A stretch of 36,483 bases of DNA from Hyphomicrobiales bacterium. Lineage in GTDB: Bacteria; Pseudomonadota; Alphaproteobacteria; Rhizobiales; Beijerinckiaceae. Numbering within the stretch: the stretch's first letter is position 1; each line of letters begins with the position of its first letter. Under the pieces are notes generated by a model, which made no database searches, was not told the origin of the DNA, and saw nothing but the letters and a program-made list of their open reading frames with translations. Positions 1-7,492 of this stretch are shown in pieces. Both the position numbers and the translations under genes were made by a program. The stretch is taken from NCBI GenBank assembly GCA_900470095.1, contig UBZM01000077.1, positions 1 through 36,483 on the forward strand, read 5' to 3'.

Positions 1-39
1 TTCGAGACCCTGCCGCGCATCGTCGGCTCGGACCACTGA
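1..39 (+). CDS. ctaD: Cytochrome c oxidase subunit I, C-terminal end (partial)
   Basis: The window opens inside a coding frame that reads FETLPRIVGSDH and stops with TGA. The FETLP segment resembles the C-terminal tail of alphaproteobacterial aa3-type subunit I, which usually ends in a short hydrophilic peptide containing HTFE-LP. The position directly upstream of ctaB, coxF, ctaG and ctaE is where ctaD is expected in this order. Only 12 residues are visible, so the call rests mainly on context. Confidence 0.75.
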   Translation, partial: FETLPRIVGSDH

Positions 40-46
40 TCCATCT

Positions 47-72
47 GGCGGCGGGCCCCCCGGCCCGCCGCC
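47..72. other. Very strong GC-only hairpin between ctaD and ctaB
   Basis: An 11-base arm GGCGGCGGGCC is followed by a CCCC loop and a perfect complementary arm, beginning 8 bases after the ctaD stop codon. No T-run follows on either strand, so it is not a standard intrinsic terminator. It could protect the 3' end of upstream mRNA or reduce read-through into ctaB. The structure is seen directly; its role is inference. Confidence 0.5.
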
Positions 73-183
73 GCCCCTCCCCCGAGCGCCACCTGCGGCG
101 TTCCGGAGATGGGCGGCAAGACCGCTCCCTCTCATTCCCCGCGGCCGCTGGCGGCCGTCGAAAAGAGTGAAACGACAAGACCA

Positions 184-1137
184 ATGTCCGCTGCGTTCGA
201 CAGGTTCGTTTCCCGCACCGATGGCGCGATAAGCTCCACCGGCGAGGCGCGCGATTTCTTCGCACTCCTGAAGCCGCGGGTGATGTTCCTTGTCGTCGTC
301 ACCGCGCTTGGCGGCATGGTGACGGCCCCCGGCACGATTCACCCGGTGATCGGCTTCGCCTCGCTGCTCGCGATCGCAGTCGGCGCAGGTGCGTCCGGCT
401 GCCTGAACATGTGGTACGACGCCGATATCGACGCGCTGATGGTGCGGACCGCGAAGCGTCCGATTCCCGCCGGGCGAATCCTGCCATCCGAGGCGCTCGC
501 CTTCGGGCTGACCTTGTCGGTCGGCTCGGTGATCGTGCTCGGCCTCGTCGCCAATCTGCTCTCGGCGGCGATGCTCGCCTTCACCATCTTCTTCTATGCC
601 GTCGTCTATTCGATGTGGCTGAAGCGATCGACCCCGCAGAACATCGTCATCGGCGGAGCGGCCGGGGCCTTCCCGCCGATGATCGGCGAGGCGGTCGTAA
701 CGGGCGATTTCGGCCTGCACTCGATCGTGCTCTTCGCGATCATCTTCCTCTGGACGCCGCCCCATTTCTGGGCGCTGGCCCTGGTCAAGTCGGGCGACTA
801 TGCCCGCGCCGGCATCCCGATGCTGCCGAATGTCGCCGGCCCCGCCGCGACGCGCCGGCAGATTGTGGCCTATTCGCTGGTCATGGCGCCGGTTGCGGTC
901 CTGCCTGCCCTGATGGGGTTCGGCGGATTGGCCTATCTCATCGTCTCGGTGGTGACCGGACTTGCGATGATCGCGTTGGCCTTCCGCGTGTTGCGAGTGA
1001 CCGAGGGTGAAGCCGCCCACAAGGCCGCCTATGCGCTGTTCGGCTTCTCGATCCTCTACCTCTTCCTGCTCTTCGCCGTGCTGCTGGCCGAGAACAGCCT
1101 CGGCCTGATGTGGGCCCTGCCCAAGGTGCTAGGATGA
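184..1137 (+). CDS. ctaB: Protoheme IX farnesyltransferase (heme O synthase)
   Basis: This inner-membrane UbiA-superfamily enzyme transfers a farnesyl group to heme B to make heme O, the precursor of heme A for the aa3 oxidase. The first Asp-rich motif is NMWYDADID (residues 75-83 from the start used here). PPHFWALA (192-199) and DYARAGIPMLP (205-215) are the second conserved stretch. About eight or nine hydrophobic segments fill the rest, and the length of 317 residues is normal. An in-frame ATG at 109 would add 25 residues of low-complexity sequence and has GGAG directly abutting it. The ATG at 184 gives the usual N-terminus shortly before the ALLKPRV segment. The stop overlaps the start of the next gene (ATGA), so the two are probably co-translated. 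The family call is firm; the start is moderately sure. Confidence 0.95.
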   Translation: MSAAFDRFVSRTDGAISSTGEARDFFALLKPRVMFLVVVTALGGMVTAPGTIHPVIGFASLLAIAVGAGASGCLNMWYDADIDALMVRTAKRPIPAGRILPSEALAFGLTLSVGSVIVLGLVANLLSAAMLAFTIFFYAVVYSMWLKRSTPQNIVIGGAAGAFPPMIGEAVVTGDFGLHSIVLFAIIFLWTPPHFWALALVKSGDYARAGIPMLPNVAGPAATRRQIVAYSLVMAPVAVLPALMGFGGLAYLIVSVVTGLAMIALAFRVLRVTEGEAAHKAAYALFGFSILYLFLLFAVLLAENSLGLMWALPKVLG

Positions 1138-1304
1138 GCGAAGCTCCGAAACGCGAGATCCCGCCGGCCTTCTCTCCGGAGGACATGGCACGCCGCAGGC
1201 GCCGCTCCGTCGCGCTGGCGCTGGTCCTTGCAGGCCTGGTCATTTTCTTCTTCGTGGTGACGCTGGTGAAGACCGGTCCGGCCATCATGAACAGGCCGCT
1301 GTGA
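1134..1304 (+). CDS. coxF: CoxF-like small membrane protein of the cox cluster
   Basis: This is a 56-residue protein with a charged N-terminal half (RRRRR at about 20-24), one transmembrane helix (about 25-46) and a short tail ending in MNRPL. A single-span protein of this size between ctaB and ctaG is typical of alphaproteobacterial cox clusters, where it is called CoxF; its molecular role is poorly defined. The chosen ATG overlaps the ctaB stop (ATGA). An upstream ATG at 1110 would lie inside ctaB and add eight residues without a reason. The 3' end overlaps ctaG (TGATG). Tight coupling on both sides suggests a role in oxidase assembly, which is inference from position. Confidence 0.85.
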   Translation: MSEAPKREIPPAFSPEDMARRRRRSVALALVLAGLVIFFFVVTLVKTGPAIMNRPL

Positions 1305-1900
1305 TGACCGCGACGCCATCGAATCGTCAGCATGCGAGAATGCGCCGAACGGCGCTGGTCTGCGCCGGTGTCGCGGTCGGCATGACCGGCCTCGCCTTCG
1401 CAGCCGTGCCGCTCTACGACCTGTTCTGCAAGGTCACGGGCTTCGGTGGCACGCCGATGGTCGGGACCGCGGCCGCCGGGCGCATCCTGGACCGCAAGAT
1501 GGCGGTGCGGTTCGACGCCAATGTCTCGCCGGCCCTGGGCTGGCGCTTCGAGCCGGAAAGCTCCGAGATCACCTTCCGCGTCGGCGAGACGCAGACGGTG
1601 TTCTACAAGATCACCAACACGACGGACCGGGTCTCCACCGGCATCGCGACCTTCAACGTCACGCCGACGCAGGGGGCCGCCTATTTCGTCAAGCTGCAAT
1701 GCTTCTGCTTCACCGAGCATACGCTGCAGCCGGGCGAGACTCTGGAAGCGCCGGTCGTGTTCTATGTCGACCCCGAGATCGAGCAGAACCGCGATCTCAA
1801 CGGGGTCAAATCATTGACGCTGTCCTACACCTATTTCCCGTCCAAGGCCGGCCAGCCGGTCGCGGATGGCAAGGGTGACGCGGGCAAGTCGAAACTATAA
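1304..1900 (+). CDS. ctaG: Cytochrome c oxidase assembly protein CtaG/Cox11
   Basis: This is the copper chaperone that delivers copper to the CuB centre of subunit I. An N-terminal transmembrane anchor (about 15-35) is followed by the conserved PLYDLFCKVTGFGGT segment (37-51) and a periplasmic immunoglobulin-like domain. The copper-binding CFCF motif is at residues 133-136, followed by a conserved E-P/V-rich beta region. The length of 198 residues is standard. The start at 1304 overlaps the preceding TGA; a GTG at 1301 is equally in frame and would add one residue. It sits between coxF and ctaE, as in other members of the order. Confidence 0.96.
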   Translation: MTATPSNRQHARMRRTALVCAGVAVGMTGLAFAAVPLYDLFCKVTGFGGTPMVGTAAAGRILDRKMAVRFDANVSPALGWRFEPESSEITFRVGETQTVFYKITNTTDRVSTGIATFNVTPTQGAAYFVKLQCFCFTEHTLQPGETLEAPVVFYVDPEIEQNRDLNGVKSLTLSYTYFPSKAGQPVADGKGDAGKSKL

Positions 1901-1956
1901 GAACTGCGACAGCACCAAGCGCTGCGCAGCAGAGTCGGACGCGGAGACAAAGTAAG

Positions 1957-2820
1957 ATGGCCGGGGCCCATACCAAGAACCACGATTACCATCTCGTCGA
2001 CCCGAGCCCGTGGCCGCTCGTCGGCGCGAGCAGCGCGACGATCATGGCCATCGGCGCGGTCATGTGGATGAAGGCGATGACCGTCGCCGGCATGCATCTC
2101 GGCCCCCTGGTCTTCGGCGTCGGCCTGCTCGGCGTTCTCTACACCATGCTCGCATGGTGGATGGACGTTGTGCGCGAGGCTGAGCATGAGGGCCATCACA
2201 CCCGCGTCGTCCAGCTTCACCATCGCTACGGCATGCTGATGTTCATCGCCTCCGAGGTGATGTTCTTCGTCGCCTGGTTCTGGGCCTTTTTCGACGCCAG
2301 CCTCTTCAGCGGCGAAACGATCCAGTACGCCCGCCACGACTTCACCGGCGGCGTCTGGCCTCCCAAGGGCATCCAGACCTTCGATCCCTGGCACCTGCCG
2401 CTGCTGAACACGCTGATCCTGCTGACCTCGGGCACGACCGTGACCTGGGCGCATTACGCGCTGCTGCAGGACGACCGCAAGGGGCTGAAGCAGGCGCTCT
2501 GGCTGACCGTGATGCTCGGCGGCCTGTTCTCGATCGTCCAGGGCTACGAGTATGCCCATGCCACCTTCGCCTTCAGCGGCCATATCTATGGCGCGACCTT
2601 CTTCATGGCGACCGGCTTCCACGGCTTCCATGTGCTCATCGGCACGATCTTCCTGGCGATCTGCCTGTACCGGGTCTACCTCGGCCACTTCAAACCGGCT
2701 CAGCATCTCGGCTTCGAGTTCGCGGCTTGGTACTGGCACTTCGTCGACGTGGTGTGGCTGTTCCTGTTCGCCGCGATCTATGTCTGGGCCTCCGGCGCCG
2801 GATCGGCCGCAGCGCACTGA
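1957..2820 (+). CDS. ctaE: Cytochrome c oxidase subunit III
   Basis: This 287-residue polytopic inner-membrane protein has seven predicted helices. Hallmarks visible are the N-terminal KNHDYHLVDPSPWPL segment, an RHHTR-type EGHHTRVVQ region after helix II, FIASEVMFFVAWFWAFF, and the C-terminal WYWHFVDVVWLFLF. It belongs to the core of the aa3 oxidase with subunits I and II. GGAGA lies about ten bases upstream of the ATG. The 56-base gap from ctaG and a terminator immediately downstream suggest this is the last gene of the cta transcription unit. Confidence 0.98.
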   Translation: MAGAHTKNHDYHLVDPSPWPLVGASSATIMAIGAVMWMKAMTVAGMHLGPLVFGVGLLGVLYTMLAWWMDVVREAEHEGHHTRVVQLHHRYGMLMFIASEVMFFVAWFWAFFDASLFSGETIQYARHDFTGGVWPPKGIQTFDPWHLPLLNTLILLTSGTTVTWAHYALLQDDRKGLKQALWLTVMLGGLFSIVQGYEYAHATFAFSGHIYGATFFMATGFHGFHVLIGTIFLAICLYRVYLGHFKPAQHLGFEFAAWYWHFVDVVWLFLFAAIYVWASGAGSAAAH

Positions 2821-2843
2821 GCGGTCGCCTCAAGACAATACCG

Positions 2844-2873
2844 AAGGCGGCCGCGAGGCCGCCTTTGTTTTTT
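2844..2873 (+). terminator. Rho-independent terminator after ctaE
   Basis: A 9-bp stem AAGGCGGCC / GGCCGCCTT with a GCGA tetraloop is followed by a T-rich tract (TTTGTTTTTT). It lies 24 bases after the ctaE stop and just before the DUF983 gene, so it should end or attenuate the cta operon transcript. Confidence 0.9.
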
Positions 2874-2886
2874 CCGGGAAACCAAG

Positions 2887-3261
2887 ATGGCAGAGTATGA
2901 GCATATCAGCCCCTCGCCGTATGCGACCGGCCTGTCCGGCCGTTGTCCGCGCTGCGGCGAAGGCAAGCTCTTCGACGGGTTTCTGAAGCTGCGCCCTCGT
3001 TGTGCCGCGTGCGGGCTCGATTTCGCCTTCGCCGACTCTGCTGACGGACCTGCCGTGTTCATCATGCTGATCGCAGGTTTTGCGGTTCTCGGCGCCGCGC
3101 TTTCCGTAGAGATCGCCTATGAGCCGCCGATCTGGGTGCATCTCTCGATCTGGCTGCCCCTGGCGATCATCGTCTGCCTCGCTCTTCTGCGACCGATGAA
3201 GGGGCTCGCGGTCGCGCTGCAATACGCCCACAAGGCCGAGCAAGGCAGGCGAGAAAAGTGA
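2887..3261 (+). CDS. DUF983 family zinc-ribbon membrane protein
   Basis: This 124-residue protein starts with a zinc-ribbon-like pair of CxxC motifs (CPRC at about 20-23 and CAAC at about 39-42). Two hydrophobic helices follow (about 55-75 and 83-102), and then a basic tail. This is the architecture of DUF983, which commonly lies between ctaE and surf1 in alphaproteobacteria. The function is unknown; a role in oxidase biogenesis or metal handling is inferred from position. It overlaps the surf1 start by four bases (GTGA), so the two are likely translated together, after the terminator that closes ctaE. Confidence 0.92.
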   Translation: MAEYEHISPSPYATGLSGRCPRCGEGKLFDGFLKLRPRCAACGLDFAFADSADGPAVFIMLIAGFAVLGAALSVEIAYEPPIWVHLSIWLPLAIIVCLALLRPMKGLAVALQYAHKAEQGRREK

Positions 3262-4025
3262 GCACGGAGACAATGCCAGACAGCGCAAGGCGTCCGAGCC
3301 TTCTCCTGCCCGTGATCCTGACCATCTGCGGGACGCTGGTGCTCTGCACGCTGGGGGGCTGGCAGCTCCTGCGGATGGGCGAGAAGCACAGCTTCATCGA
3401 GCGTCTGCAAGCGCAGGCAGCGGGCCCTGCGGCGACCCTCCCAGCCGAGCAGCAGTGGAGCTCGCTCGATCCGGCGAAACTCGACCTGACGCGGGTCGCG
3501 GCCTCCGGACGTTACGTCGACGGCCCCTTCGCCGGCGTGCGCACCACGATCGCATCGGGCGCACCGGGAACGCGCCAGCTTTCCGGCTTCGGCCGCTGGA
3601 TCTTTCAGGGGTTCCGGCTCGATGCCGGCGGTGTCATCCTGATCAATCGCGGCTTCGTGCCGGAAGCGCGCCTGGGCGAGATCAAGCCGGCCTCTGGGCC
3701 GGCAACCGTGACAGGCTTCCTGCGCACACCCGAAGCGCGCAACAGCTTTACCCCAGCCGACCTCCCGGCCAATCGCGAGTTCTTCACACGTGATCCGGCC
3801 GCCATTGCGTCCTCCCTCGGCCTGGCCGCCGCACCGTTCTATCTTGAGCTCGAACGCCAGGGCGACGGGCTGACGCCGCCGGCCGGCGTCGATGTGAAGG
3901 AGTTGATCGAACGGATTCCCGACAACCACCTGCAATACGCACTGACCTGGTTCGGGCTGGCCCTGACCCTGATCGGTGTCTTCATTGCCTTCGCCTGGCA
4001 GGCCCGGCAACAAAGGCACGACTGA
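3258..4025 (+). CDS. surf1: SURF1 family cytochrome oxidase biogenesis protein
   Basis: SURF1 (Shy1) assists heme A insertion during assembly of subunit I. The protein is 255 residues with an N-terminal transmembrane helix (about 14-36), the LGGWQLLRMGEKHSFIERL signature directly after it, and a periplasmic domain containing GFGRWIFQGFRL and INRGFVP. A C-terminal helix (about 228-247) follows NNHLQYALTWF-like sequence. This two-helix hairpin layout is normal. The GTG start overlaps the preceding TGA; an ATG at 3273 with GGAG five bases upstream is a credible alternative that would remove five residues. Confidence 0.95.
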   Translation: MSTETMPDSARRPSLLLPVILTICGTLVLCTLGGWQLLRMGEKHSFIERLQAQAAGPAATLPAEQQWSSLDPAKLDLTRVAASGRYVDGPFAGVRTTIASGAPGTRQLSGFGRWIFQGFRLDAGGVILINRGFVPEARLGEIKPASGPATVTGFLRTPEARNSFTPADLPANREFFTRDPAAIASSLGLAAAPFYLELERQGDGLTPPAGVDVKELIERIPDNHLQYALTWFGLALTLIGVFIAFAWQARQQRHD

Positions 4026-4115
4026 CCTCGCCCCGCGGGCGACCGCGGGCGCGCACCCTTTGCCCTCGCTGCGCTCCCGGCCTATAGCAGCAGCACGACC
4101 ACAGAGAGCGACACC

Positions 4116-5531
4116 GTGCTGCATGTCTCCACCCGGGGGGAAGCGCCCTCCCTCGCCTTTTCCGATGCCCTGCTCGCCGGGCTCGCCCGCGATGGCGGCC
4201 TTTATGTCCCGAAGGCCTGGCCAAGAATCGAAGCCCAGGAAATCGCGGGCTTCGCCGGCAAACCCTATACCGAAGTTGCCGAGCGCATCATCGGCGCGCT
4301 GGCCGATGGAGATATCGAGACGGCGGCGCTGCGCGCCATGATCCGCGAGGCTTATGCCACCTTCCGGCATCCGGCCACCTGTCCGCTGACGCAGCTCGGC
4401 GATAATCTCTTCGTACTCGAGCTGTTCCACGGCCCGACGCTGGCGTTCAAGGATGTGGCGATGCAGCTGCTTGGGCGGCTGATGGACCATGTGCTGGTGC
4501 AGCGCGGCGAGCGCGCCACCATTGTCGGCGCAACCTCCGGCGACACAGGCGGTGCTGCAATCGACGCCTTCAAGGGGCTCGAACGGGTCGACATGTTCAT
4601 CCTCTATCCGCAGGGGCGCGTCTCGGACGTGCAGCGGCGGCAGATGACCACGGTGGACTCACCCAATGTCCATGCCATCGCGGTCGAGGGCACATTCGAC
4701 GATTGCCAGAACCTCGCCAAGGCGATGTTCAATCACCACAGCTTCCGCGACGAGCTGCGCCTCTCCGGCGTGAATTCGATCAACTGGGCCCGCATCGCGG
4801 CGCAGGTCGTCTACTACTTCACCTCGGCTGTCGCCCTCGGCGCGCCGGGGCGCAAGGTCTCCTTCGCCGTGCCGACCGGTAATTTCGGCGACGTGCTCGC
4901 CGGTTGGGTCGCCAAGCGCATGGGTCTGCCGATCGAGCGCCTGGTGATCGGGACGAACAGCAACGACATCCTGCCGCGCACGCTCGAGAGCGGCGCCTAT
5001 GAGATGCGGGGCGTCGCTGCCACCACCTCCCCTTCTATGGACATCCAGATCTCCTCGAATTTCGAACGCCTGCTGTTCGAGGCGCATGACCGCGATGGCG
5101 CCGCCGTGCGGCGGTTGATGCAGTCGCTGCAGCAATCCGGCCGATTCGAGATCGCGCCGAAGCCACTGGCTCGCATCCGCGCCGAGTTCGACGCCGGCGC
5201 GGTCGACGAGGCGGAGGTCGCCGACGAGATCGGCCGCACCTGGCGCGAGGCCGGTTATCTGCTCGACCCCCATAGCGCGATTGGCGTTGCAGCCGCGCGC
5301 CGAGGCCTGAAGGCAGATTCTGCTACGCCGATGATCGTGCTCGGCACGGCGCATCCCGCCAAATTCCCCGCTGCCGTTGCGGCGGCAAGCGGTGTCACGC
5401 CAGCCTTGCCAGCCCATCTCGGCGATCTGATGGAGCGCAAGGAGCGCTTCACCCTGCTGCCGAACGACCAGGGACGCATCGAGGCCTTCATCCGGCAGAA
5501 CGCCCGGACAGTGCGGGGAGCGGCGGCATGA
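4116..5531 (+). CDS. thrC: Threonine synthase
   Basis: This is a cytosolic PLP enzyme that converts O-phosphohomoserine to threonine. The 471-residue protein begins with the family N-terminus (HVSTRGEAPSLAFSDALLAG), which fixes a GTG start with AGAGAG upstream. The PLP lysine is K112 in LAFKDVAMQ, and the phosphate-binding loop is ATSGDTGGAA (139-148). VPTGNFGDV follows in the middle of the protein. Its stop overlaps the following protease gene (ATGA). The preceding pathway enzyme, homoserine kinase, is encoded about 8 kb away on the opposite strand, so the two are not in one operon here. Confidence 0.97.
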   Translation: MLHVSTRGEAPSLAFSDALLAGLARDGGLYVPKAWPRIEAQEIAGFAGKPYTEVAERIIGALADGDIETAALRAMIREAYATFRHPATCPLTQLGDNLFVLELFHGPTLAFKDVAMQLLGRLMDHVLVQRGERATIVGATSGDTGGAAIDAFKGLERVDMFILYPQGRVSDVQRRQMTTVDSPNVHAIAVEGTFDDCQNLAKAMFNHHSFRDELRLSGVNSINWARIAAQVVYYFTSAVALGAPGRKVSFAVPTGNFGDVLAGWVAKRMGLPIERLVIGTNSNDILPRTLESGAYEMRGVAATTSPSMDIQISSNFERLLFEAHDRDGAAVRRLMQSLQQSGRFEIAPKPLARIRAEFDAGAVDEAEVADEIGRTWREAGYLLDPHSAIGVAAARRGLKADSATPMIVLGTAHPAKFPAAVAAASGVTPALPAHLGDLMERKERFTLLPNDQGRIEAFIRQNARTVRGAAA

Positions 5532-6871
5532 TCGCGACGGGGCCGGCCGAGATCGCCGAACTGGCCACGCCTGCACCACGCTCGCCGGGGGCGCATGACC
5601 CTGAGGTCGACCTGACGACCCTGCCCTCCGGCCTGCGCATCGTCTCGCAGCGCATGGACCATGCGTCCACCGTCTCGCTCGGCATCTGGATCGGTGCCGG
5701 CGCGCGCGACGAGCTTCCGAACGAACACGGCCTGGCGCATCTGCTCGAGCACATGGCCTTCAAGGGCACGGCGCGGCGCAGCGCCCGTGAGATCGCCGAG
5801 GAGATCGAAAGCGTCGGCGGGGATCTCAACGCCGCGACCAGCGTCGAATACACCTGCTACACAGCCCGGGTCCTGGGAGCCGACCTCGCGCTCGCCGTGG
5901 ACATCCTGGCCGATATCCTGACGTCGCCAGCGCTTGCACCCGAGGAACTCGCCCGCGAGAAGGGTGTCATCCTGCAGGAGATCGGCGCGGTTCAGGATAC
6001 GCCCGACGATCTCGTCTATGACCGCTTCCTGCAGGCGGCCTTTCCGGACCAGCCCCTCGGCCGCCCGATCCTGGGAACGGCGAAGACGGTCAACAGTTTC
6101 ACGCCCGACGCCATCCGGGCCTATCTGGCGCGGCACTACCATGCCGGCAATATGGTGCTGGCTGCTTCGGGCGCCGTCGACCATGACGAGCTCGTCGCCT
6201 TGGCACGTGACAGGCTCGCCAGCCTCCCCGGCAAACCCGTCGAGGCCTTCGAGCGCGAGGATGGTCATTACCGGGGCGGCGAGGCGCGGATCGAGGGCGA
6301 CGAGGAGCAGGTCCATCTGGTGCTCGGCTTTCCCGGCCAGCCTTTCCGGGACGGCGCGCATTACCCGCTCCAGGTGTTCTCCTCCGTGCTCGGCGGAGGG
6401 CTGTCGTCCCGGCTGTTCCAGGAGGTGCGCGAGCAGCGCGGCCTCGCCTATTCGATCGACGCCTTCCACTGGCCCTTCTCCGATTGCGGCGTGTTCGGAA
6501 TCAGCGCCGGCACGGCACCGGAAGATGCCAGCGAGCTGATCGATGTCGCGCTTGGTTGCCTGCGGCAGGCTGCCGAAGATGTGACGGAGGTCGAGGTTGC
6601 ACGCGCCCGGGCCCAGATGAAGGTCGGGCTGCTGGCCTCGCTTGAGAGCCCTGGTGGCAAGCTTGAACAGATGGCCCGCCAGGTGCTCGTCTTCGGACGT
6701 GCGATACCGCGCGAGGAGCTGGCGCACCGGCTCGATGCTGTCACGCTGGAGGATGTTCGCGCCGCTGGACGCTCTCTGCTCGGGCACCAGCCAACCATCG
6801 CCGCCGTCGGTCCGCTTTCCGGTCTCCCGCCGGCAGAGCAACTGCGGCAGGCCGCACGCTCCGGGGATTGA
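5528..6871 (+). CDS. M16 family zinc metallopeptidase (processing-peptidase-like)
   Basis: This 447-residue member of the M16B/mitochondrial-processing-peptidase-like family has an inverted zinc motif H71-LL-E74-H75 with the third ligand E151 in VILQEIGA, 76 residues later. The C-terminal half has the usual GGGLSSRLFQEVREQRGLAY segment of the second M16 repeat. The active-site residues are all present, so this is probably the catalytic member. It has no signal peptide and is likely cytosolic. It is translationally coupled to thrC by a four-base overlap, and pairing of thrC with this peptidase is common in the order. Substrates are unknown. Confidence 0.95.
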   Translation: MIATGPAEIAELATPAPRSPGAHDPEVDLTTLPSGLRIVSQRMDHASTVSLGIWIGAGARDELPNEHGLAHLLEHMAFKGTARRSAREIAEEIESVGGDLNAATSVEYTCYTARVLGADLALAVDILADILTSPALAPEELAREKGVILQEIGAVQDTPDDLVYDRFLQAAFPDQPLGRPILGTAKTVNSFTPDAIRAYLARHYHAGNMVLAASGAVDHDELVALARDRLASLPGKPVEAFEREDGHYRGGEARIEGDEEQVHLVLGFPGQPFRDGAHYPLQVFSSVLGGGLSSRLFQEVREQRGLAYSIDAFHWPFSDCGVFGISAGTAPEDASELIDVALGCLRQAAEDVTEVEVARARAQMKVGLLASLESPGGKLEQMARQVLVFGRAIPREELAHRLDAVTLEDVRAAGRSLLGHQPTIAAVGPLSGLPPAEQLRQAARSGD

Positions 6872-6877
6872 GCAGTC

Positions 6878-7492
6878 ATGGCTCTCTTCCGCTTCTCGAC
6901 CGACCCGCCCGCCCGTCCGCTCGTTCGCACGCCGAACCTGTTCCTGCGAGCGCCACTGGCGAACGACTATGCGGCCTGGGCGGTTCTGCGGATGGAGAGC
7001 CGGGAATTCCTGACGCCCTGGGAGCCGGTCTGGAACGAGGATGACCTGACGCGGAATTCGTTCCGCCTGCGCGTCAAGCGTGCCGCACGCGAGATCGCGG
7101 CTGACGAAGCCTATCCCCTCTTCATTTTCGATGCCGGCAGCGAAACTCTGCTGGGGGGATTGACGCTCGGACTGATCCGCCGTGGCGTCGCCCAGGCCTG
7201 CACGCTTGGCTACTGGATGGGGCAACGCCACGCCGGCAAGGGATATATGACCGAAGCCGTGCGCGGCGCGGTGCGCTTCGCTTTTTCCGACCTCGGCCTG
7301 CATCGCGTCGAAGCCGCCTGCCTGCCCGGCAACGAGCCGTCTCGCCGGCTCCTGGAGCGCGTCGGCTTTCGCTGCGAAGGCGAGGCGCGGGCCTATCTGC
7401 GCATCAACGGAAACTGGGCGGACCACCTGCTCTACGCGATGATTTCGTCGGACAGGCTGCTCGGCCCCGCGGAGACGGGCAGCGCGCGATGA
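6878..7492 (+). CDS. GNAT family N-acetyltransferase, RimJ/RimL type
   Basis: This 204-residue protein carries the RimJ-like GNAT fold. GYWMGQRHAGKGYMTEAV contains the acetyl-CoA pyrophosphate-binding loop, followed by FAFSDLGLHRVEA. NEPSRRLLERVGF and then EGEARAYLRINGNWADHLL complete the family pattern typical of RimJ/L protein N-terminal acetyltransferases. The target, a ribosomal protein or other substrate, cannot be read from the sequence. It begins six bases after the protease stop, and its own stop overlaps the start of the GGDEF-EAL gene. Confidence 0.9.
   Translation: MALFRFSTDPPARPLVRTPNLFLRAPLANDYAAWAVLRMESREFLTPWEPVWNEDDLTRNSFRLRVKRAAREIAADEAYPLFIFDAGSETLLGGLTLGLIRRGVAQACTLGYWMGQRHAGKGYMTEAVRGAVRFAFSDLGLHRVEAACLPGNEPSRRLLERVGFRCEGEARAYLRINGNWADHLLYAMISSDRLLGPAETGSAR

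Noticed and set aside
5255..7426. 723-codon open frame on the - strand across thrC, the M16 protease and GNAT genes
   Set aside because: It spans three well-supported genes and has no family signature; long antisense frames are expected at this GC content.
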